Assembly: GCF_007565055.1 (NCBI RefSeq)
Contig: NC_044566.1
Span: 60,557,332-60,621,331 of the forward strand
From: Rhinopithecus roxellana
Taxonomy: Eukaryota > Chordata > Mammalia > Primates > Cercopithecidae
Reading direction: 5' to 3'
Length of the DNA stretch: 64,000 bases
Shown: piece by piece, positions 56,021-64,000 of the stretch
Position numbering within the stretch: the first letter of the stretch is position 1
Layout: every line of letters begins with the position of its first letter
Notes under the pieces: generated by a model
What the model saw: the letters and a program-made list of their open reading frames with translations, nothing else
What the model was told of the DNA's origin: nothing
The model's database searches: none
Translations under genes and position numbers: made by a program

Positions 56021-57729
56021 CTGCAGTGTGAGATGGCCCTAAAGGAGCAATGGGTAAAAAGAACAAAAGGGTAATGTGCAGTTAGATCCTTGAAGTTTTA
56101 TCCTTAACACAGTGTAAGAACCAAATGAATATTTTGTGAATGAAGTGATCAATGAATCAATCAGTAATTTGGTTCAGGATTTAAAATACAAGACTTCAGG
56201 CAGAGGATATAGTTGTCTGTATGTATATAAGGGTCAGAGTGAAAGCTGATTGGAACACTGACATGTCTTCAAGCCTTGAATCTCATCAGACAAGTGATAA
56301 CAATGGAATACAGTGGAACAGAGTAGAAACAGCTTCAGTGTTGGAGTCAAAAGACCAAGGTCTGAGTCTTAGTTTTGATGTTTATTAATTTTGAGATGTG
56401 CCTTAATTTCTCTGACCATTGGGTTCTACATCTATCACGCCTATTCTTTATGTGTCACTGCATAGCTAGAATGGGAATGGTTATCACAATCTGTGTGCAT
56501 TTCTGTTTTCAGGTGGTACGTAGGCACCGTGGGGAAACTGATGGCCCAGGGGAGTTTCTAAATCATCCACTGTAAAAATCAGTCGGTTAGTGAAACCTGC
56601 CTGACTGACGGTGGAATCGTGGTTTAGGTAGCAGGGGATTTAGAAATCAAGTAGCCAGTAAGTATTGCACAAAGTATGGACAGGTGACTCTCTAACTTGT
56701 CCACTGGAGACCCTGGTGGAGAGGCTGGGAGAGGGGTAGGAAGGGCCCCTCTCCTGCTGCTGCCCCTAACGAGGGTACTGGGCACAGAAAGAGCAGAAAC
56801 AGGTGGTATAGTTGAGGGTCACAGGGGTCAGTGAGGTAGCTTGGAGAACATACACAGGCAGTTAAGGACATAGTTTAGACTAGGACTCAGCTCCCTGAAG
56901 TTCAGTGCTCTTTTCACAACTCCACCTGGTCAAATTAATTATGTCAACTCAAGATCTTAGAAAGGACAACTTATGTAAGATTCAAGCCAAGAGGCCTTCT
57001 CATAAGTCTGTGGCTATAGCTACCAGCCAGGGCCAGACGACCTTATAGAAGGAGAGGGCAAAGCAGGAATGCTGGCTGCAGGAGTGAGGCATTTCCCTGG
57101 ATCCAGTTGTTTGGAAAGAAGAAGCCTTCATGAAGCATGGGGTTGGGGCTATGTCGGTGGTGGCAGAGAAGTGCAGGATAAATTATAACGTACCTGAATC
57201 CAGAAATAATTTAAAAAGAATAAAGTAAGTGAAGAAAAAGCAGAAGGTGAAGAACTGCCCTGCAAGGAGGTTCTGGAAGAAGGGCTAGTGAACCAACTCG
57301 TCAGAAAGTACATCATACCACATAGTTTTAGGAAACACAGCAGGCCTGAGCTCCTTGGTACCCTCAGGAGATCCAAGTGAATAGGCAGAAAGTGACTGTG
57401 TTCTGTGAAATATTTCAGGCACCCAAATGCTCCTCTTTCCGGCACTTTTCATACCATTCCCCTCTCCTTCCCCTTAACACACTTACACGCTTACACCTTC
57501 TGGCCCACTCCAGGCTGAGTTTTGCTTCTTTTCTGCAGAAGAGTGTGACACTAGGGCAGTATCACTGAACTGAAGAAATGTATTAAAATAGCTTCTTTAA
57601 GAAACGTAATTTTTAGCTCACGGCCTTGAGTCCCATATCTCTAAATCATCTTCATCTTCTTGCTTTCCAGAAGCAGTATAAAGAGTCAGCTGTTCGGGTA
57701 GTCCATATAATTTGTATAAAGTAAAACTT
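56021..57729. other. No gene seen in 1.7 kb; MIR at about 56335-56455
   Basis: A sense MIR-like piece (ggtctgagtcttagttttgatg, ttaatttctctgaccattgg) is present. A 98-codon minus-strand frame (57149-57445) has no motif. Confidence 0.5.
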
Positions 57730-57824
57730 GACTAAATTATTTTTTTGTTTCCTATATTCATAGAGTTAGCCCTCAAGCGTTGGGTTAACTCTATGAATAC
57801 AGAAAACCAAAAAATAATTTAGTC
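57730..57824. repeat. Long inverted repeat: 43-bp stem, 9-nt loop
   Basis: The left arm (57730-57772) begins gactaaattattttttt and ends attcatagagttagccc. The right arm (57782-57824) is its reverse complement at 39 of 43 positions. The loop is tcaagcgtt. On the minus-strand transcript two of the four mismatches become G-U pairs. The size fits a pre-microRNA-like hairpin or a foldback element; the function is unknown. Confidence 0.95.
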
Positions 57825-58554
57825 TCATCTGTCCCCCATAAAGAAGGCTCCAATAAATCAATCAGCCATAACAAAAAGGCCACTTTCAGTTTTTCCTGGG
57901 AATTCCAAAGCAAACAGTATTGAAATCAAATTGGCTACATAATTCATGCTCTCCAGTGATCACTTAGATAGCTCAATTAAGGTTCACAGTCACAGGTATC
58001 TCTGATAATCTAAATATCTATAATATCCACACATAAACATCTGGGGCAGACATCAGAGTCCCTTTAACAAGACTGAAATCCATGTCTCCTGTGCTCTAAT
58101 ACATTTTACCATCCACACCGTTGAGGTGAGCTTTTTACTACAAATGGTTTTAGGCTCTGATGCAAGACAGGAATTTGAAACATGTATTGGAGTATTTAAT
58201 GGTGTTAATTTTTGGTGCACACAACCATCAACTTCACTCAACAATCCAGTAATATTGCAAAAAAAAAAAAAAAAAAAAGCCAGAGAAAGAAATACAGCAA
58301 TGGAATTCTTCAGGATTGCAAGCAAAGCAGTTTCACGTTCCTGCTGATGCCAACAAGTAATAAAATAGCTGCCTATTTACAGGTCCTTAAAGATGTTACA
58401 ATCAATAAAGAAAATAAAAGGAAGAAGATAGGGTGCTTTCAGATCAAACAATTATTCTAACTTGTATATTCAAACATGTTTATTTACTTAAAGTCTTTGA
58501 ATGTAACCCAAGTTAATTTTAAATGAACAACTGATTGTAACAAGGGAAATATAA

Positions 58555-58555
<1 letters not shown>
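57825..58555. other. No gene seen; A-run at 58260-58278
   Basis: AT-rich DNA. Frames across the A-run (KKKKKK) are artefacts. If the exon at 58.64 kb is real, this is the start of its downstream intron. Confidence 0.5.
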
Positions 58556-58588
<33 letters not shown>

Positions 58589-58590
58589 TG
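58556..58590. repeat. (TG)n microsatellite
   Basis: About 15 TG units with one tc interruption, roughly 50 nt inside the putative intron after the candidate exon donor. Confidence 0.9.
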
Positions 58591-58640
58591 TGTGTTTGGT
58601 TTTGTTTCAATTGGATGATATAAATGTAAACAATTCCTAC

Positions 58641-58867
58641 CTGGAAATATGGATGGTCTCTTCTTCGGGTGTCTCAGGTGAATGGGATCCAAATTCTTAA
58701 TGTTTCTTTGAAGTCTTCCTCTAATGTCATTTCCTATGAGTAGTTCAGGTGGCAGGCTACTCCGTCTTGATGATTTATAATCATTTTGAGATGAATTTAG
58801 TTTGTTCTTCGGTCTGGAAAATAAATTGCTGTCATCAACCGCCATTGTCAGGGATACATTAGAGACT
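58641..58867 (-). CDS. Candidate host coding exon with start codon
   Basis: On the minus strand an ATG at 58845-58843 in strong context (ACAATGGCGG) opens a 68-codon frame starting MAVDDSNLFSRPKNK and continuing through SSRRSSLPPELLIGNDIRG to KKRPSIFP plus one base. It ends at a consensus donor, CCAG|GTAGGAATTG (junction 58641/58640). A possible acceptor (ATTTTTGTTCAG|AG, junction 58868/58867) lies 22 nt before the ATG. Alternatively this is a first exon whose 5'UTR runs on upstream past a GGTGGCGGCTG-rich stretch. The peptide is polar, Ser/Arg/Lys-rich and likely disordered. The frame is open further upstream to 59232, but that part includes low-complexity T-run translation. I do not recognise the gene, and no partner exon was found in the window. 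Confidence 0.5.
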
Positions 58868-60900
58868 CTGAACAAAAATCCAAAAAGCCAAACCCAGTGG
58901 CAGCCACCGTCACAGCCACCGTTGCAGCCGCCACCACCCCAGACTCTTATGTTCTCATGCTTTACCCTGCACTTGTTTGGGAAGCTTAACAAGTTGATAG
59001 GCGTGGACTTGAACAGGTGTAGAATTACTAAGTAGCCCCTCCTTTCTACAGTTAATAGCACAGGGAGGAGAGATCCAAAAAAAAAAAAAAACAAACAAAA
59101 CAAAAAAACCATTAGTTGCAGAAGACTGGGGAATTTGAACAGATGTGACTCAGAGTGGATGGTAACAAAAGTGGTGTAATGGTTGCCGCATGAAACTTCA
59201 TCTTCACGGGTGCAACGCCATAAAGCAAACACAGTTCACTATTAAAGAATAAATGCCTATGTAAATTCCAAGTCTAATTTGTTGTATCATTTCCCAAACT
59301 CTTACAGATTTTTAAACAGTTTTGGGGAAGCATTTTTACATTCCCTCATGCCTTTAAGTTTCAAACCATACACATAACACAGAATGAACATCCTTCTTTA
59401 TTCAATGTCTTATTTGGCTGGCCACCAAATAAGTTGGCTGGAAGAGGGAGATGAGAGATGACTGGTGATGACCAGGAAGGAACCGGTTGTGGGCGTGTGT
59501 CAGGCAGCAGTGCCGGGAACCCGCTGTTGCTTGCCACCCACCCCTTCCATCCTGTGCTCCAGCTGGCAGATAGCTTCTCCAGAAGTTCCCACTGCCTGGC
59601 AGTGGAGTCAGAGGTCTAGACAACAAGCCTTAGCCATAGAAGTAATGACAGGCCTCCACTCACAAATAAAAAGTCAATATTATTATCCTTGCGTGGATTC
59701 TGCCTAGCTTTCAACTAAAATGGTCAATGGATTTGGTGGTCTAAGAAAAACCAGCACTTCTTCACTCAAGATTCCTGCTTGTCCTGTCACCCAGTTTCTT
59801 TCTCTCTCTCTCCTGGATTTTGTATTTTTATGTCCTTTCCTGCCTTCCCTCTTGCTCTATGTATGTGGAAATGTTCTGCACTTTTTTCCTTAACTGACTG
59901 TGCAGAAATCATCACTCTATAATTCATCTTCCCCAGCCATGCCTCAGGGCTATGCCCATGTCCATCAGCAATCTCTCTCTGTCACAAACACACAACACTC
60001 CTTTTGTGCTGTGTCTGGTTGCAATGTGAGAAGACGAGATTTGCCTTTTCTCTTCCCAGTGCCTGGAATCAACAGATATATAACATTGTAAGGAATTTAG
60101 GGGTCATTTCGGAAATCACTGTTTATTTTGGTTTCCTAGATGCTAAATACGTTTTAATATTTGTTGATATTTAGGAGCTGGTTCTTTTTACCAAATTAAG
60201 AATATACTTCCATACTAATACAAATTTTGTTCTCTTTATGCCCTTTCAGCAGCAGGTCTCCAAACCACAACAGATTTTCTGGAGAGAAAAGCATTTTTTT
60301 TTTTACAAGTATGCCCAACTGAGAGTTGCCATTATAATCCAGCAATTATAACTATAATTATAATCCAGCAATCATATTTATGTATTAGATTATTAAGTTA
60401 TTTCACCAATTCTGAGAATCACCTGCACCACTTCCCTCCCAGGACCTAGAATAATTTAGTCAAGTTGAAATGTACCATGAACTTCAAAACAATGAGTAAC
60501 TTTTATGAAATCATTTCTAAAAGCCCATGAGACTGCCTGAATCTCCCTCACCCTAATGACAATACAGTTTTTTCTAGTAAGGAAATATAAACTAAAAGCA
60601 TTTTTAAAAGTTTGAGATAATGATATAATAGGAGGAAAAAACATACATTCCTACCCAAATTTCAAGAACAGTGTTTAATTTTCAAATATAAAGCAAGATA
60701 GAATCCTAGGGCACAAAAGACTGGGTGCTAAGTGGGAGAAATTCGGCAATCAGGAAAGCCGAAGCTCAAGCTCTTTGGTGACTGTGTCTTTCTCCACCAC
60801 ACTGGTGTCACGGGGCCAAATAAGAGCGTGTATGAGATGAAACAGAAGTCTCTAAGGAAAGGCGTTATTATCACACAGAGTGTACACCAGGCATGTCTGC
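58868..60900. other. No further gene seen in 2 kb
   Basis: Directly above the candidate exon the minus strand has a GGT/GGC-rich stretch (58905-58945), then an A-rich interruption (59077-59110). A near-duplicate of ataatccagcaat occurs at 60334-60372. A 74-codon minus-strand frame (59402-59626) and a 76-codon plus-strand frame (60732-60962) show no recognised motif. Confidence 0.5.
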
Positions 60901-60934
60901 ATAGTGTGCCTTTGTCTTTAAGAGTCCAGCTGAG

Positions 60935-61232
60935 GGCCGGGCGCGGTGGCTCAAGCCTGTAATCCCAGCACTTTGGGAGGCCGAGACGGGCGGATCACGA
61001 GGTCAGGAGTTTGAGACCATCCTGGCTAACACGGTGAAACCCCGTCTCTACTGAAAAATACAAAAAGCTAGCCGGGCGAGGTGGCGGGCGCCTGTAGTCC
61101 CAGCTACTTGGGAGGCTGAGGCAGGAGAATGGCGTAAACCCGGGAGGCGGAGCTTGCAGTGAGCTGAGATCTGGCCACTGCACTCCAGCCCGGGTGACAG
61201 AGCAAGACTCCGTCTCAAAAAAAAAAAAAAAA
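60935..61232 (+). mobile_element. Young Old World monkey-specific AluY with perfect TSD
   Basis: Nearly identical in diagnostic sites to the Alu at 43768 (gctcaagcctg, ctctactgaaaaatac, gctagccgggcgaggtgg). The target duplication agagtccagctga is perfect (60921-60933 and 61233-61245). The A tail is almost pure. Confidence 0.97.
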
Positions 61233-61279
61233 AGAGTCCAGCTGAAAACACAGAATGAAGTACATATGCATCTAGAATG

Positions 61280-61490
61280 CATTACAATAACAGCCACCAT
61301 TTACTGCATGCTTAAAACTGGCCAGATTCTGCGCGAAGCCTTTGGCATGGATTTCTCCTAATCACCCTGTTTTATAGATGAAGATGCTGAGACACAGAGT
61401 CAAACACGTAGGAATTGGAGGAGAGAAGATCTGAACACAGGTTTTATCTGACTCCAAAGTTCAAGTTCATGGCTTAAACTATACCACCAT
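61280..61490 (-). mobile_element. MIR SINE, antisense
   Basis: ataacagccaccatttactgc, ccctgttttatagatgaagatgc and cttaaactataccacc follow the reverse-complement MIR through to its tRNA-like end. Confidence 0.82.
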
Positions 61491-62400
61491 AACAATTGTT
61501 AAATGTGTGTAATATCTAAAAGGAATTAAAAGTCTTTCTCTACTTTCCTAAAAACAATTATTGGTTTCAAGCAAATTCTCACTGCATCAACTCTGCGATT
61601 GAGGAGTGATCTGGCTCACTCAACTAGGTTTGCCCTGTGTAACAGTTGCCAGGAAGTCTCTGAGGTTCACAGAATGAAAGAGAAAAAGTAAGAAAATTCA
61701 AATTTTTGCCAGAGTATATAAGAAAGTAACTGCATTACTAATAAAGTATCCATGTTGAGGCTTTTCACACTAAAATGCATTTTAGACAAAAGCATTATGT
61801 ATTCCTGACATTTAAATTACGATTAGGAAAAAAATCCTCTACCCTACTTCAGAGGTACATCAAGTCCTCTAAACCTCTACAAATTAAATGACCTAAGAGA
61901 GGCAAGAGAAGTTCCTGATGTGTCCAACTCCATCTCTCTCCTGCCCAACTCATTTTCCCCTCATAAAGAATAGAAACAGATGGGGATCTAGCTCATTTAA
62001 CACACTTCTTTAATGAAGAAAAGTGAGAACAACTTGACTTTTCTATTGTTAAAATATTAGAGCAATGTAAACAAGGAAGAATTTTTATTTATTCAAAAGT
62101 AGTATTAAACCTGTGAACATGAAAAAGTAAAGTAAATCATTCTTTCAAAAGAGTTAAATTGGCTGCCACATGAAGGACAATCAACCACGGAACATTTAGC
62201 GTGGTTTGTCTACATGAGAATATTTATAGATTACAATGTTAAGTCCATCTCTCCTTCTGTGTAGCAACAGCCAAAGTGGAATTTTTTTTTTTTCAAGTGG
62301 TCAGAAGAATGATGATACAGGCTTTGGGCTAAGAGGAATTTCAAAACTTATAGTATAAATAAATAATTTTAAATACATAAATGGACATTTTCTGTTTTAA
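61491..62400. other. No gene seen
   Basis: AT-rich DNA, no coding signal, no repeat recognised. Confidence 0.5.
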
Positions 62401-62410
62401 TGACCATTAT

Positions 62411-62711
62411 TATCATTATCATTATTTTTGAGACAGGCTCTCTATCTGTCACCCAGGCTGGAGTGCAGTGACAGCAATCATGGCTCACTGCAGCCTCCAT
62501 CTCCCAGGCTCAAGCAAACCCCCCACCTCAGCCATCTGAGCAGCTGGGACTACAGGTGTGCACCACCATGCCCAGCTATTTTTTGTATTTTTTGTAGAGA
62601 TGGAGTTTCACCATGCTGCCCAGGCTGGTCTTGAACTCCTGGGCTCAAGTGATCCTCCTGCCTCGGCCTCTAAAAGTTCTGGGATTACAGGCGTGAGCCA
62701 TCATGCCTGGC
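62411..62711 (-). mobile_element. AluJ-like, antisense, TSD tgaccattat
   Basis: The minus-strand Alu has the older pattern (gagacaggctctctatctgtc, gcagcctccatctcccaggctc). Target copies tgaccattat at 62401-62410 and 62712-62721 are still perfect. Confidence 0.93.
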
Positions 62712-62956
62712 TGACCATTATGTTTTTAAAGGTCTCTATTCCCCTATAAATCCAATACACTAATCTCTTTTGAATTATTTTATTATCCTTCGAGAAGTTA
62801 CGTAATTTATATTAAATGATGTTACAGTATCATGGAAATTTTATTCTTCCTGGTAATAAGATTTTAATCTTCTTTCCCTCAGATTGTTCAAACAGTCTGT
62901 AGAAAGACATTTCCTCACTTTGTAGCCATGCTTTCCTTGTGGATCTTGGTAGCTTT

Positions 62957-63073
62957 TTTTCCGTAGAGATGGGGTTTGCCTAGGCTGGTCTTGAGCTCCT
63001 GACCTCAAGTGATCTTCCTGCCTTGGCCTCCTAAAAGGCTGAGATTACGGGCATGAGCCACTGTGTCCAGCCC
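62957..63073 (-). mobile_element. Free left Alu monomer (FLAM-like), antisense
   Basis: Only the left arm is present (ccgtagagatggggtttgcc to gccactgtgtccagcc), with a T-run as tail. Flanks ttggtagctttt and ttggcagctttt act as its target duplication, so it inserted as a monomer or a very short Alu. Confidence 0.8.
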
Positions 63074-63085
63074 TATTGGCAGCTT

Positions 63086-64000
63086 TTAAATAGAACTCCT
63101 GAATTATTTTGCTTGTTGTGAGATAGCTGTAATTATATTGAGAACAATATAATTTTACAACTGTAACCATTTTTCTCATTGTCACCTCCATAGAAATGGT
63201 CCACCAAGAAGATTTCAGGCCTGTATGGATTTACCAAATTAATTCCCAAATCTCAAGCTGACCCAGCTATACTGCGTATCCTGCAAACATTTCTTATTTT
63301 TGAACTCTATTCAGTTTTCAACTGAGATGACCTACTAATCAGCGGGTTTGCCACTAGGAAAAAACAATAGTATAGAGTATCAGAATGATGGATATCACCA
63401 AGTCAAACAGGTCAATTGATTTCTCCCTCCAAAAGGTCACCAGCCACCTCTTGTTGCCAACACATCTTTGCTCAATACGGGTAATGATGTTTGCAGTATT
63501 ACCTGTGGTATGATTATGGCTGAGGAAATCTTTTCTCAGATCCTAAAAATACAACGTGGATGTTCAGTATCTCATTGGCTCTCAATAGCAATGAACACTA
63601 ATGACCAGTCTTCCCCTGTTAAAATTCTCTGCTCCCTGGGCTTCCACGACACTATTATTTCTCATTTGTCTTCCTATGTCTCAGGTCCCTTCTGTTCAGA
63701 TTCTTCAAAGTCTCCTCAAAGACTCTATTTTCCTCCCTCCCTCTCTTTGGCAGGCCCATTTATTGAATACCTGTTACGTGTTTGGCACGATGCTATGTTC
63801 AAGATCTCTATTCTTCAGAATCTTTTCATCTAAAAAAGGAGCAGAACAACAATACACAAATCATTGCAATACAGAGTGCCTGCTCTGTGCAGAGGTGACA
63901 CAAAAAAGTGCTTCAGTCTTCTCTTCCTGATGGAGAGAGGGGATGGGAAAGGGTTCTCAGACGAGTAGTAAGTTCACAAGGCAGATGAGTGGACCCTGGG
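63086..64000. other. No gene seen; possible ancient repeat near 63760
   Basis: Overlapping plus-strand frames of 121 and 109 codons (63468-63930) lack recognised motifs. The block cccatttattgaatacctgttacgtgtttggc resembles the 5' motif of the unnamed ancient family. Confidence 0.5.

Noticed and set aside
58519..59232. Whole 237-codon frame as one protein
   Set aside because: The N-terminal half includes T-run translation and the C-terminal end reads through the TG repeat; only the part before the splice donor is plausible.

Overview
The window is nuclear DNA of an Old World monkey (Cercopithecidae; macaque, baboon or vervet type). It holds dense Alu, L1, MIR, L2, THE1 and MLT1 repeats, which makes it primate. 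Several Alus carry sequence variants typical of cercopithecid AluY subfamilies (gctcaagcctg near the start, gctagccgggcgaggtgg in the middle, gagatccggcc in the right arm). The full-length L1 is young, but its ORF1 coiled coil is unlike the human L1HS type. No rRNA, tRNA, CRISPR or prokaryote-like operon was seen. Species assignment is inference from repeat diagnostics.

Layout. 1-1062: microsatellites and MLT1 LTR pieces. 1063-7317: a full-length minus-strand L1 with both reading frames open, the best-preserved coding sequence of the window. 7318-12412: Alus, an old L1M/HAL1-type body broken by an Alu and an LTR12 (HERV9) solo LTR, then an L1M 3' end broken by two Alus. 12413-18940: MIRs, an MLT1-type LTR, an L1MA end and Alus in mostly featureless DNA. 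18941-21519: a complete but decayed THE1-type provirus on the minus strand with an Alu inside. 21600-28200: ancient repeats (a hAT-like element inside an older mammalian repeat, L2, L3/CR1-like, MIR) and a perfect 28-bp palindrome. 28534-30394: a mariner relic with recognisable TIRs and transposase motifs, split by two Alus. 30400-50680: Alus, MIRs and L1M/L1MA fragments in AT-rich DNA, including a 199-nt pure pyrimidine strand and a fused Alu. 50688-51628: an EEF1D processed pseudogene. 53134-53713: a truncated L1. 57730-57824: a 43-bp-stem hairpin. 58641-58867: a candidate host coding exon on the minus strand. 58868-64000: more Alus and MIRs.

There is no set of co-operating host genes. The window is intergenic or intronic. 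If the exon at 58.6 kb is real, the DNA below it would be part of a large intron of a minus-strand gene whose other exons I could not find. The functional units that can be argued from sequence are the intact L1 (promoter, ORF1, ORF2, poly(A) signal), the LTR12 promoter-like LTR and the candidate exon. Most other open frames are Alu antisense or low-complexity artefacts.
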